Below, in pieces: positions 1 to 8,067 of a stretch of DNA of 64,000 nucleotides. The translations under genes and the position numbers were made by a program. Within the stretch, counting starts at the first letter, position 1; each line of letters begins with the position of its first letter. Source of the DNA: Prochlorococcus marinus str. MIT 0912 (lineage in GTDB: Bacteria > Cyanobacteriota > Cyanobacteriia > PCC-6307 > Cyanobiaceae). The notes under the pieces are model-generated. The model saw nothing but the letters and a program-made list of their open reading frames with translations, was not told the origin of the DNA and did not search any database. Where the stretch lies: NCBI RefSeq assembly GCF_027359595.1, contig NZ_CP114783.1, positions 1,488,001-1,552,000 of the forward strand, given 5' to 3'.

Positions 1-230
1 TGTTGATTTTGGCTGCCAGAATAATGCTGAATGGTTTTTTTTCAGGTCAAGCATCATTTAAAACTAGAAATTCATTCGCAAAGAAAAAAAGTGATGATCG
101 AACAGGTTTGGTTACTGTTCATCCTGAGCTTTTAAACAAAGATGGTTGCATTACTGATGAAGATTTGCTCACAGTTCGTTTTTCTAAGGACACTGATCAT
201 CCACAATCATCTGAAAAGCCTTCTGAATAA
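1..230 (+). CDS. Conserved hypothetical, probably 5'-truncated by window edge
   Basis: The open frame runs from the left edge to TAA at 228-230, giving about 75 residues. A TTG at position 3 could be a start, but the frame is open to the edge, so I treat it as the C-terminal part of a gene. A hydrophobic start (ILAARIML) is followed by a basic linker (KKKSDDR) and an acidic tail. The piece HPELLNKDGCITDEDLL resembles the conserved tail of cyanobacterial DUF2973-type small membrane proteins, recognised from memory only. The function is unknown. The next gene follows after about 50 nt on the same strand. Confidence 0.5.
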   Translation, partial: LILAARIMLNGFFSGQASFKTRNSFAKKKSDDRTGLVTVHPELLNKDGCITDEDLLTVRFSKDTDHPQSSEKPSE

Positions 231-284
231 TTTTCATTAGATTTTTTAGTTTGACATTAAATAGTTATCAAAGAGGTTTTGATT

Positions 285-668
285 TTGGAACAAAGAACCC
301 GCATAGTCGCTGCAGTTTTGAAAAACATGAAGTTACCACCAAGGTTTCGTCTCAGATTATTAAAGGAAGATCCAGTAAGGCTTGAATTAAGTCTCACTCC
401 AGCTTATGGAAAAGATCCTATTCAAGTTGGTTTGGTAGAGTCTCTTGATTTGGTAGCTAGAAGAGACAGAGAAGGAAGAATGCCAAGAGATCTTCAAGGG
501 ACCTGGGATTGGACTGTGCGACATGGTGAAGTTAGTACTGGTGGATGGAATCCTTATTTAAAAGAAGCACTTCAAACTATGTTTGAAACTGGATTGCCAG
601 CAATTATTTACGAAGAACTTACTGGAGAGGACTATCATCCAGTTGATGGAGCAAGACATGTTAGGTAG
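285..668 (+). CDS. Conserved cyanobacterial protein of unknown function
   Basis: A protein of 127-129 residues. Two TTG codons (279 and 285) can open the frame. An AGAGG Shine-Dalgarno-like stretch at 272-276 is only 2 nt from the first and about 8 nt from the second, so 285 is preferred. The sequence is soluble and basic, without membrane segments. Its best-conserved-looking part is the second half (TWDWTVRHGEVSTGGWNPYL), which I recognise as typical of a marine picocyanobacterial orphan family. No catalytic motif is visible and no function can be assigned. The HLIP gene lies about 100 nt downstream. Confidence 0.7.
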   Translation: MEQRTRIVAAVLKNMKLPPRFRLRLLKEDPVRLELSLTPAYGKDPIQVGLVESLDLVARRDREGRMPRDLQGTWDWTVRHGEVSTGGWNPYLKEALQTMFETGLPAIIYEELTGEDYHPVDGARHVR

Positions 669-769
669 GTTTTTAGAAATTTAAAAATAAATTAATTTCA
701 AGAGTAAATTTATATTTTTTCTCACATTGAGCATTTCTTTAGTACTATTAGGCTGATTTCGATTTCCAA

Positions 770-916
770 ATGAAAGATAACTTTGAACCTCGTTATGGAT
801 TTGTCAACTTTGCTGAAATATGGAATGGCAGATTAGCAATGATGGGTATTTTAATCGGTTTAACAACAGAGCTTTTAACAGGGCAAGGCATTTTAACTCA
901 GATGGGAATCGGTTGA
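770..916 (+). CDS. hli: High-light-inducible protein (HLIP), 48 aa
   Basis: ATG at 770 to TGA at 914-916 encodes 48 residues. The single helix carries the chlorophyll-binding signature of the LHC superfamily, EIWNGRLAMMG (ExxNxRxAM), at about residues 15-25. It is followed by a hydrophobic stretch (ILIGLTTELLTGQGILTQMG) that completes the one-helix fold. HLIPs bind chlorophyll and carotenoid in the thylakoid membrane and protect photosystem II assembly intermediates or dissipate energy under high light. This is the short Prochlorococcus form, with almost no N-terminal tail. It sits alone between an unrelated conserved gene and xseA. I saw no clear HLR1 (RpaB-binding) repeat upstream. Confidence 0.9.
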   Translation: MKDNFEPRYGFVNFAEIWNGRLAMMGILIGLTTELLTGQGILTQMGIG

Positions 917-941
917 AAAACTAATTTTTAGTTTTTTCATT

Positions 942-2111
942 TTGAATAGTTTGACCAATCTTAAAAACGCTAAACAATCACTAACTACATATAGTGTTCA
1001 AGAATTAAATGAATCTATTGGTTTATTAATTTCAAGAGGATTTGCGCCAAGATTTATACTTAAAGCCACTGTTTCAAAGTCTACAATCAAAAAAGGTCAT
1101 TTATGGTTGACTCTAACTGATGGAAAAGCAACTGTAGATGCGGTTGCTTGGTCATCAACAATAAAGTCTTTAAAGTTTTTACCTAAGCAAGATGATGGCG
1201 TTGTTATTGTTGGTAAATTAAATTTCTGGGAGTCTCAAGCAAGATTATCTGTACAAGTTTTTGATATTCGACCAAGTATTTCTACTGTTCTAAAGAAGTT
1301 TGAAATCGTTAAATCAAAACTACTGAAAGAAGGTTTGATAGATGATTCATTACGAAGAAAATTACCAAAATATCCTCGTTCAATTGGTATTCTTACAAGT
1401 GTTCCTAGCTCTGCTTTGGCGGACATGCTTAGAACATCTAAGGAAAGATGGCCATTAACAAAACTGCAAATAATTCCTATTCCAGTTCAAGGTAATAATG
1501 AAAATGAATTGCAATCTGTTTTAAGTAAATTAAAAAAAAATAAATTAAAATTAGACGCAATAATTATAGCTCGAGGAGGAGGTAGCAGAGAAGATTTAAT
1601 GTTGTTCGATAGTGAAAGAATAGCTAGAGAAATCGCAATGTTCCCAATACCTGTTATTACAGGTATTGGGCATGAAGATGATCTAACAGTTTCTGATCTT
1701 GTTTCAGACCATAGATCTGCTACACCAACTGCCGCGATTGTTGATCTATTACCCTCAAGAGAAATTGAGAAAAGTAATTCTTTGCAAAATAAAAAAATAC
1801 TCAAAGACTATTTGAAATTGTTTTTTAAAAACAAAAAGACATTTTTAATTACAAAAAAGTCTTCTTTTCAGTCAGATTCACCACGAAAATTAATAAAAAA
1901 TGAAAGAATAAAAGTTAATTATATGTATGAGATTTTGAATGTAATTTCTCCAGAAAAACTGTTAAAAAGAGGTTTTGTACTTATTACTGATGAGTCGGGT
2001 GATTCGATCTATAGTGTCAAACATGTTAAGGAAAAAGATAAGCTAATAGTTCAATTTTGTGATGGAAAAATAACCGTAGAGGTTGATAGTCTTAATTATG
2101 ATAAAATTTAA
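942..2111 (+). CDS. xseA: Exodeoxyribonuclease VII large subunit
   Basis: Catalytic subunit of ExoVII, which degrades single-stranded DNA to oligonucleotides in repair and recombination. An N-terminal OB fold (about residues 15-110) precedes the catalytic domain. Visible motifs are ARGGGSREDL, GIGHEDD (usually GHETD) and SDHRSATPTAA. A C-terminal RGFVLI...DGKITVEV segment matches the family end. At 389 residues it is shorter than the E. coli protein (about 456), mainly in the coiled-coil region. The start is TTG at 942 or 951; no ATG or GTG fits. The xseB coding region follows after 27 nt. A perfect 12-bp inverted repeat lies inside the gene (1643-1670). Confidence 0.93.
   Translation: MNSLTNLKNAKQSLTTYSVQELNESIGLLISRGFAPRFILKATVSKSTIKKGHLWLTLTDGKATVDAVAWSSTIKSLKFLPKQDDGVVIVGKLNFWESQARLSVQVFDIRPSISTVLKKFEIVKSKLLKEGLIDDSLRRKLPKYPRSIGILTSVPSSALADMLRTSKERWPLTKLQIIPIPVQGNNENELQSVLSKLKKNKLKLDAIIIARGGGSREDLMLFDSERIAREIAMFPIPVITGIGHEDDLTVSDLVSDHRSATPTAAIVDLLPSREIEKSNSLQNKKILKDYLKLFFKNKKTFLITKKSSFQSDSPRKLIKNERIKVNYMYEILNVISPEKLLKRGFVLITDESGDSIYSVKHVKEKDKLIVQFCDGKITVEVDSLNYDKI
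1643..1670. repeat. Perfect 12-bp inverted repeat inside xseA
   Basis: The arm CCCAATACCTGT (1643-1654) is followed by the loop TATT (1655-1658) and its exact reverse complement (1659-1670). It lies in the xseA segment encoding PIPVITGIG, directly before the GHEDD catalytic motif. The same peptide is readable from both strands because the DNA is self-complementary. It could fold into a stable hairpin in mRNA or ssDNA. No T-run follows, so it is not a canonical terminator. Confidence 0.9.
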
Positions 2112-2138
2112 ATTTGTTAAAATAAAATTTTCAATTCT

Positions 2139-2428
2139 ATGACATTTGCAGATGAAGGCACCAAAAATCAGTTATCAATGTCTAATAAAGTTACTAACAA
2201 AAAAAATATTGAAATTTTAAAAAAAATATTAATAAATTAAGTTATGAAGAATCTATATCTGAATTAGAAATTATTTTAAAAAATGTACAAGATGAAAATA
2301 TTTCATTAAACAAAATTCAGATTAATTATATTAAAGGTCATCTACTTCTTAAACATTGTGAGGAACTTCTACAAATTGTTGAACAAGAGATTAATGAAAT
2401 TAATCCTGAATTTTTAGAATTAAATTAA
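2139..2428 (+). pseudogene. xseB: Exodeoxyribonuclease VII small subunit, frameshifted or slippage-dependent
   Basis: The ExoVII small-subunit core is clear in one frame (2225-2428): KLSYEESISELE at the N end and GHLLLKHCEELLQIVEQ at the C end, as in XseB proteins. That frame has no ATG, GTG or TTG after the TGA at 2210-2212. The plausible start, ATG 2139 (or 2178), is in another frame that ends at TAA 2238-2240. A -1 shift on the A8 run at 2219-2226 joins them into a 96-residue protein; the in-frame heptamer A-AAA-AAA at 2219-2225 suits slippage. It could be a one-base sequence error, a true disruption, or recoding. It lies 27 nt after xseA, the usual partner position. Confidence 0.75.
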
Positions 2429-2430
2429 AT

Positions 2431-2760
2431 TTATAAATCTATATCTTCAGATTTAATGTCAACCGTTGCTGCACTTGCTGGAATATTTTCCAGAATATCT
2501 GTAGTATTTCTTATACTTTTTCCACATACAGGACAAATGGTCTGACTATTTAGAAAGGTTGAGCCACAAGCTTCACAGGTTGTCACTTTTGATTGAATTT
2601 TTTTCCAAGTAAACCATCCAATGCCTCCTAAGATTAATGGTATTATTGTAAAAATAAGGAATATTCCACCCGCTAAATCAATAATAAATTTTCCAGCTGG
2701 TGTAGGGAAAATAACAAGTAAAATAAATACCATCCATATCAATGAAGATGGCTTATTCAT
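2431..2760 (-). CDS. Small membrane protein with zinc-ribbon tail
   Basis: A 109-residue protein of unknown function. Two hydrophobic segments (about residues 7-22 and 27-50) are followed by a cytosolic-type zinc ribbon. Its Cys pairs are CEACGSTF and CPVCGKSI, giving CxxC-x10-CxxC at about residues 62-78. The tail is acidic. Zinc ribbons of this shape usually bind one structural zinc and may mediate protein contacts; no enzyme motif is present. It ends 2 nt from the convergent xseB and has its own 62-nt upstream gap to the next minus-strand gene. Confidence 0.7.
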   Translation of the reverse strand: MNKPSSLIWMVFILLVIFPTPAGKFIIDLAGGIFLIFTIIPLILGGIGWFTWKKIQSKVTTCEACGSTFLNSQTICPVCGKSIRNTTDILENIPASAATVDIKSEDIDL

Positions 2761-2822
2761 GATTAGTTAAGAGATTTATTTATATATTCTAATTTAAAAT
2801 ATGTTGAATGCTTCATTGATGT

Positions 2823-3737
2823 TTAAACGTATCGATTGCGACGCATGCTTGCAATTACAACGCTCCAACATTGCCCAAAATAAATAATCACACCTACCAT
2901 CCAAACCCAAAGAGTCAATACTAGGACTCCACCAATGAAACCATAAGCTTGAAACCTTGATCCCAACGAGAGGATACTTCTACTAACTGCCAAATTTAGA
3001 ATAGTTAGCAGAGTTCCAATCATAAACGCACCAGGTACGAGAGGCTTTAAAGGCACTCTTCTACTTGGAAGTAAACCTTGTAAAAGTAATGCCATAGTTG
3101 AAAAACCTATTAATGGAAGCATGAATTGCCCTACTTCAAGGACGGGTATTTTTGACATCGTATTTTCAATCCAAGGGCTTGTATTTGCTAACTCTTCCAA
3201 AACGGCACCAGGGATCATACGAATATTTGCACTGATTTGATCTAGGACCATTAAAAATCCAACTAATAGAACAACAAAAAACGCTTCTATTCGGTTTCTG
3301 ATAAATCGAAATGCTTGGATCTTTAATGGATCAGGTTTGGATTTAACTGGTAGAACATCTTCCCATAATCTATCTGCTCCTCTTTGTAATGTTAGATAGG
3401 CATTGCCAGCAGTGATCATCAAGAACATTGCGCCAAGTATTCCAGCTCCAAATCCTTGATTAACTAATTTTATTAGAGTTGAATCGACTAGGCCAACAAC
3501 TGATGGCGGTAAAACTTGAGCAGCAAGAGCAATGATTTGTTGATCTAAGCCTTGCTGTTTTCCTAAAAACCATGATGCGACTGATAGTGATATTAGTAAT
3601 ATTGGAAAAAAGGACTGAAGAGTGTAGTAAGCAAATGCTGCGCTTAAATCGACGCAATCACATTTAGACCATCTTTCATAAGCTCTCCAGAGGCTGCTAA
3701 AAAACCATCTTGCTTTTTTACTCCAGTTCAAGCCCAC
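2823..3737 (-). CDS. YihY/BrkB-family inner membrane protein
   Basis: A 304-residue polytopic membrane protein with about six hydrophobic segments. Family features are the N-terminal DLSAAFAYYTLQSFFPILL segment and RGADRLWEDV after the third helix. The family was once called ribonuclease BN by mistake; its members are membrane proteins of uncertain, possibly transport, function, and no nuclease role should be inferred. It is monocistronic in appearance, with over 130 nt to the upstream minus-strand gene. The start at 3737 gives a short basic amphipathic N terminus (WSKKARWFF), typical of the family. Confidence 0.85.
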   Translation of the reverse strand: MGLNWSKKARWFFSSLWRAYERWSKCDCVDLSAAFAYYTLQSFFPILLISLSVASWFLGKQQGLDQQIIALAAQVLPPSVVGLVDSTLIKLVNQGFGAGILGAMFLMITAGNAYLTLQRGADRLWEDVLPVKSKPDPLKIQAFRFIRNRIEAFFVVLLVGFLMVLDQISANIRMIPGAVLEELANTSPWIENTMSKIPVLEVGQFMLPLIGFSTMALLLQGLLPSRRVPLKPLVPGAFMIGTLLTILNLAVSRSILSLGSRFQAYGFIGGVLVLTLWVWMVGVIIYFGQCWSVVIASMRRNRYV

Positions 3738-3874
3738 TTTGGTTTTAAAGTATTTAATATTACGCTACATCCTAAGGAGAAGATTGTTCTTAGTTGAATC
3801 AGTAGATTTAAAATCATAAATTTTTTCGTTCAGATAATTTCTTTATTTAATGAAAACAAAAAACAGATGTTGAA

Positions 3875-4693
3875 TTAACTATCTTGGATTAAGGCACTTG
3901 CCCAAGGAAGCATATTGTTCAATTTATCCTCGGAGGATGCTGTTAGTAATGGGAAATTCACAGAAGTAAGATCTGTTCCAGAAAGAATATCTTTTGGGTT
4001 AGTGTCCAACCAATTGATAAGACAATTAAGTTCCTCAAGAATTAACCAGGCAGCTGCAACATCCCAGATTTTTGGTGTGGCTTCTAAAGCAGCAATAGTC
4101 TGACCTATGGCAACACTAGTCATATTTAAACTGGAGACCCCAAGTAGTCTTATTTTTCCTGGAAAAGATTGCTCTGGTTTCATTTGTAAAACTTTAATTG
4201 ACCGGCTACAAAGAGAAATGCAATCACTATTTTTTTTGAAGCGAGATTCAGGCTTAAGTGGCTTGTCATTTAGCCAAACTCCTTTTCCCTTTATGGCAAA
4301 AATTCTTTTTTTCAGCGCTGGTATGTCAAGAAAGGCTGTTTCGGGTTCACCATTGGTGAAACGAGCTATTGAAATTGCCCAATAAGGAATGCCTGCTGCA
4401 AAATTAGTTGTGCCATCTAGCGGGTCAACTACCCAATATTCACTTGAGCTAGGAATTGACTTATTACCTTCTTCACTCAGGACTCCTTCTCCGGGAGCAA
4501 TTTTTGATAACCCTTGAACTATTGTTTTATCGCTCCACCTATCACATTCTGTAATCAGTGTTCCATCAGGTTTGATGTCAGAGTTGATTTGACCAAAATC
4601 TTGAAGTTGACGTCTTCCTACCTCATCAACTAAATGATGAATTGATATTAGTTGAGAGTCGCTCAGAGTTTTAGATATTGGATTTAGAGTCAT
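3875..4693 (-). CDS. Inositol monophosphatase-family phosphatase
   Basis: A 272-residue soluble phosphatase of the Mg2+-dependent, Li+-sensitive superfamily (SuhB/CysQ/HisN-like). Metal-binding motifs are visible: SEEG (residues 73-76), DPLDGTTNF (90-98) and WDVAAAW (210-216, usually WDxAAG). The substrate cannot be set from sequence: inositol phosphate, 3'-phosphoadenosine 5'-phosphate or histidinol phosphate are family options. The gene lies 16 nt downstream of the TolC-like gene on the same strand, so they may be co-transcribed without a shared pathway. The third motif has Ala for the usual Gly, a small deviation. Confidence 0.85.
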   Translation of the reverse strand: MTLNPISKTLSDSQLISIHHLVDEVGRRQLQDFGQINSDIKPDGTLITECDRWSDKTIVQGLSKIAPGEGVLSEEGNKSIPSSSEYWVVDPLDGTTNFAAGIPYWAISIARFTNGEPETAFLDIPALKKRIFAIKGKGVWLNDKPLKPESRFKKNSDCISLCSRSIKVLQMKPEQSFPGKIRLLGVSSLNMTSVAIGQTIAALEATPKIWDVAAAWLILEELNCLINWLDTNPKDILSGTDLTSVNFPLLTASSEDKLNNMLPWASALIQDS

Positions 4694-4709
4694 TTTCTTC
4701 AGTTAAAAG

Positions 4710-6287
4710 CTATAGCTGACATAAAGGAATTAAATTCGATTCATAGAGATTTGATTGGCTGTCTGTGTTACTTTGATTTTCTTGATTGACTTTGATATCA
4801 CATGGTTTGATGATATCTAGACCAGTTTGTCTACTTAAATCAGCTAATAAGGTGTTGTAGCTAGTAACAGAAATAATATAACGAACTTCGGAATCAGTTA
4901 AATCTCTTTGGTTATTTACAACTTCTCTTTGTGTAGTAATACCTGATTTATATCTAAGCTTGGCAAGTCTTAGAGACTCTCGTGCAGATAATACTTCTGT
5001 ATACGAAGCGGAAATATTTAGTTTGGCCGATTCTAGTTTGAAGAAAACTTCTTCAACTTCTTTTCTGATTTGAGCTCTTCTTGATGCAAAATTTAGCTTA
5101 GCTTCTTTTGCCTTACTTTTATTGTAGTTATATAAAGATCTTGAATTGCCTCCATCAAAAATAAACCATGTTGCATTTAGCCCAATTGTGTTAGAGAAAT
5201 TGGAGGATGTATTGCTGGTATTGGGAGATACTTGATTTAATTCCCCTTTTGCAAATGAAGAGGTGGTTGTATTTACTATGCTTAGTTTTGGTTGGCTAGC
5301 GGCTAGTGCAGCATTGGCATTACTGCTGTTAATTGATATATCTAATAAGATACTTTCGAGTTCTTCTCTTGAATTATAAGCAGCAATAATACTATCTTCT
5401 AATGATAAATCCCATATACCTATTACTTGAGTTTTTGAACCAATTAATGGTGTTACATCCTCTGGAAAATTAAGTATTTCAGCAAGAGATCTTTGTCCAA
5501 TTTTTTGATCTCCTAATTTAATATTAAATAATTGTTGATCTCTAGCTAACTGTGTTTTCGCTTCTAGAACCTCTAATTTTGTGCCAATACCTGATTCAAA
5601 TCTAATTTCTGCGTCTCTTAATCCTAAAGCGGAGGATTCAATTGATTTCTTTGCAACTTCTATTTCCTCATTTGCTTTTTGCAAATTGAAGTATCTTTTT
5701 TTTGCCTCTAATTTTAAATCTCTTAAAATTATTGAGTATGTATATTTTGACTTTTCAAAACTGTCTCTAGCTGATGCTATCTCTGGGACTCTGGCAGGAT
5801 TAATTAAATCCCATTTTATTTGAGCAGAAATTGAGGAGCTCCATTGTTTACTTGAAGTGTCTGGTATTACACTTGAATCATTATAATTTTTAGATTCAAA
5901 ATATTGAGGTATACCATTAGCTGTTAGGTTTAATGTTGGGTACCATAAAGATAATGAACTTTTTAATATTGATTTAGCTTGTTCAATTTTTTCTAAGTAA
6001 ATTTTTATCTTTCGATTGTTATTTATAAGTATATTTTCTAATTGATCGAGATTAACTTTTTGATAAGTTTTTACTAATACTTCGCGTGATCTAGAGGGTA
6101 GAAAAAGATCTTTAGGTGAATTTAATTCATATAAGACTACTTGGTCTTTTGGACTTTGGCTTTTACTTGATTCTCCTATTGTTTTTATATTGGAAGCTAT
6201 TTTTTGCGAACTTGTAGCCCATAAAGGATTAAGCCCAGATATAAATAAACCTGCAACAATTAGGAATTTTCTCTTCACTCTCCTCAT
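4710..6287 (-). CDS. TolC-like outer-membrane efflux/secretion channel
   Basis: An outer-membrane efflux protein of about 525 residues. The frame opens further upstream (to 6338), but the Met at 6287 is followed directly by a Sec signal peptide: basic MRRVKRKF, a hydrophobic core, then a LWA cleavage site. The longer start would put 17 unrelated residues before it and overlap the upstream gene. The mature part shows the two-fold repeated helical pattern of TolC proteins, with long polar helices (IEVAKKSIESSALGLRDAE; SARESLRLAKLRYKSGITT) around beta segments rich in Ser and Asn. It would form the trimeric exit duct for type I secretion or RND/ABC efflux. No partner pump is nearby. Confidence 0.85.
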   Translation of the reverse strand: MRRVKRKFLIVAGLFISGLNPLWATSSQKIASNIKTIGESSKSQSPKDQVVLYELNSPKDLFLPSRSREVLVKTYQKVNLDQLENILINNNRKIKIYLEKIEQAKSILKSSLSLWYPTLNLTANGIPQYFESKNYNDSSVIPDTSSKQWSSSISAQIKWDLINPARVPEIASARDSFEKSKYTYSIILRDLKLEAKKRYFNLQKANEEIEVAKKSIESSALGLRDAEIRFESGIGTKLEVLEAKTQLARDQQLFNIKLGDQKIGQRSLAEILNFPEDVTPLIGSKTQVIGIWDLSLEDSIIAAYNSREELESILLDISINSSNANAALAASQPKLSIVNTTTSSFAKGELNQVSPNTSNTSSNFSNTIGLNATWFIFDGGNSRSLYNYNKSKAKEAKLNFASRRAQIRKEVEEVFFKLESAKLNISASYTEVLSARESLRLAKLRYKSGITTQREVVNNQRDLTDSEVRYIISVTSYNTLLADLSRQTGLDIIKPCDIKVNQENQSNTDSQSNLYESNLIPLCQL

Positions 6288-6324
6288 AGTTATAAGAAAA
6301 ATTGAGATGGATTGAGTAAAGCAA

Positions 6325-7674
6325 TTATGCTTTACCAAGTGCTTTGCTCACGATGTCTTGGGCATCATGGACAATTCTTATAGGTACATTAAGTGAAGAA
6401 GAGAGCTCTTGAAGAGTCATGTCATCAAGAAAAATTTTTTCACCTTGCCTTAGCATGACCGATGGTAAAAGTAATTCATCGCCTAATTCTTTTCCCTGCA
6501 GGCCTTTTATTAGGTCCTGTCCTGTAAGTAGCCCTGTAACTATTTGTTCTTGCCCCCAGTAAGGACTTGGAATCCCATATAGTTTAATTGTGAAATTATT
6601 TATTTTATTTAGTCGTTTACAAGGCTTCAGTAATTCATTTTCAACAAGTTTGCCAACAACCCAGCTGCAAGTTTTTTTTTGATTAATTAATTTAGGTAAA
6701 TTTCTTGTGGCTTCATCCATCGCTCTAAGAAAACTGCGAATACTTCCTACTCCATTCTCTTTTTGAGGTAAATCTTCATAAGAATTTAGTGAGGGCAGAG
6801 GCTTTTTCGCTATTAAATACCATTCGTCAGATAACCAGGCAAAACGGGAACCAGTTAATTTGTAAAATTTTTTCTGCATTGGTTCAACTTGATTGATGAC
6901 TTTTATTGCACAAGCTGAATCCACGGGTATTAGTCCATCATTGCTGGGACGGAATCTGGTTAAACCAACTGGAACTACTGCGGCTGAAAGGACAACGGGA
7001 AAATCTCCTTGCGCAAAATTATAAAGATCATTAATTGTTCTTTCTAAAGCTTTGCCATCATTTATTTCAGGGCAAACAACAATTTGAGCATGAATTTGTA
7101 TTCTCTTTTCTGAGAACCAAGCTAATTGATTTAAAAGTTCAATAGCTTTAGGATTCCTTAGTAATTTCGATCTTAAAGAAGGTTCTGTTGCATGCACTGA
7201 TACAAATAAAGGAGTGAGTCTTTGTTGATCAATTCTCAGCCAGTCTTGTTCGGTAAGATTTGTCAGTGTTAAGTAAGAACCATATAAAAAACTTAGCCTG
7301 TAGTCGTCATCTTTTAGATATAAGCTTTTTCTTTTCCCTGGAGGCTGTTGGTCAATAAAACAAAATGGACATTGATTATTGCATTGTTTTAATCCATCAA
7401 ATAAAGCTTCAGTAAAAGCCAGTCCTAACTCATCGTCGTAATCTTTTTCAACGTCAATTGTGTGTTTTTGACCTTTTTCATCGAGTATTGTTAGTTGAAT
7501 ATTTTCTTCAGCAATAAGAAATTTGTAATCAATAAGATCTCTTGGTTTTACACCATTAATACTAATTAATTGATCTCCAACTTCAAATCCAAGTTCCTCT
7601 CCTATGGAACCTTGTTCGATAGAGGCAACAACTGCTGGTTTTATTTGATTTTTCATTATCTTTACTGTGCTCAT
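6325..7674 (-). CDS. DUF512 PDZ/radical-SAM-like iron-sulfur protein
   Basis: A 449-residue protein with an N-terminal PDZ-like domain (about residues 10-70: GSIGEELGFEVGDQLISING). It is followed by a CxxxCxxC cluster at C98, C102 and C105 (CNNQCPFC), the radical-SAM 4Fe-4S binding pattern. The C-terminal DUF512 part follows. This architecture is conserved across cyanobacteria and some Firmicutes. It is often annotated as an Fe-S oxidoreductase related to NifB/MoaA, with unknown substrate. Its stop end overlaps the longest reading of the TolC-like gene but not the preferred start at 6287. The start may be the second Met (residue 7). Confidence 0.85.
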   Translation of the reverse strand: MSTVKIMKNQIKPAVVASIEQGSIGEELGFEVGDQLISINGVKPRDLIDYKFLIAEENIQLTILDEKGQKHTIDVEKDYDDELGLAFTEALFDGLKQCNNQCPFCFIDQQPPGKRKSLYLKDDDYRLSFLYGSYLTLTNLTEQDWLRIDQQRLTPLFVSVHATEPSLRSKLLRNPKAIELLNQLAWFSEKRIQIHAQIVVCPEINDGKALERTINDLYNFAQGDFPVVLSAAVVPVGLTRFRPSNDGLIPVDSACAIKVINQVEPMQKKFYKLTGSRFAWLSDEWYLIAKKPLPSLNSYEDLPQKENGVGSIRSFLRAMDEATRNLPKLINQKKTCSWVVGKLVENELLKPCKRLNKINNFTIKLYGIPSPYWGQEQIVTGLLTGQDLIKGLQGKELGDELLLPSVMLRQGEKIFLDDMTLQELSSSLNVPIRIVHDAQDIVSKALGKA

Positions 7675-8066
7675 TAATGCTCTTAAACAAAAAAATAAAT
7701 TTTTTATACTTTTCGGGCGGTTTGAAAAAAATTAAATTGATTTTGAAGAATCATTTATTTTTTAATATACGTAAATTTTCAAAAAAAAGTACTGAAGCAG
7801 CATTTTTGAACCATGTCTTTTTCTAAGTATTAAAAAACTAGACCTTGAAAAGCATTGTAAACATTGTAATTAGGAAGTTTTAAGATTTTTTTGTTTTAAC
7901 TTTGTTATTTGTATTCTGAAGACTGTTTGGTTTGGGTATCGACTTGAATGTAAATTCATAGAAGGTTGAGCTGAAAACCAACTCAGTTTTATTAATTCTG
8001 ATTTACTCAAACAATCCCACCAAGCCCATAAATCAAGAAACGTCCTATCTGTCAAAGCGAAGGACA
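7675..8066. other. 392-nt AT-rich divergent spacer
   Basis: This gap separates the minus-strand DUF512 gene from the plus-strand DUF3120 gene and must hold promoters for both. It is strongly A/T rich with many short A and T runs. One minus-strand ORF (7870-8067) is the only coding-like stretch and is listed separately with low confidence. I see no tRNA, no strong terminator hairpin and no repeated element. Confidence 0.5.
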
Positions 8067-8067
8067 T
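7870..8067 (-). CDS. Possible small Trp-rich protein
   Basis: A 65-residue ATG-started frame inside the divergent spacer. The N-terminal two thirds looks protein-like: TDRTFLDLWAWWDCL followed by SKSELIKLSWFS, with several Trp and a regular amphipathic pattern. The tail is Lys-rich. If real, it would start almost back to back with the DUF3120 gene. The alternative is chance, since DNA next to a real 5' end often holds open frames. I do not recognise a family. Confidence 0.28.
   Translation of the reverse strand: MSFALTDRTFLDLWAWWDCLSKSELIKLSWFSAQPSMNLHSSRYPNQTVFRIQITKLKQKNLKTS

Noticed and set aside
1487-1804. Minus-strand ORF inside xseA with a PIPVITGIG peptide
   Set aside because: It is a shadow of xseA; the peptide repeats only because of the inverted repeat at 1643-1670.
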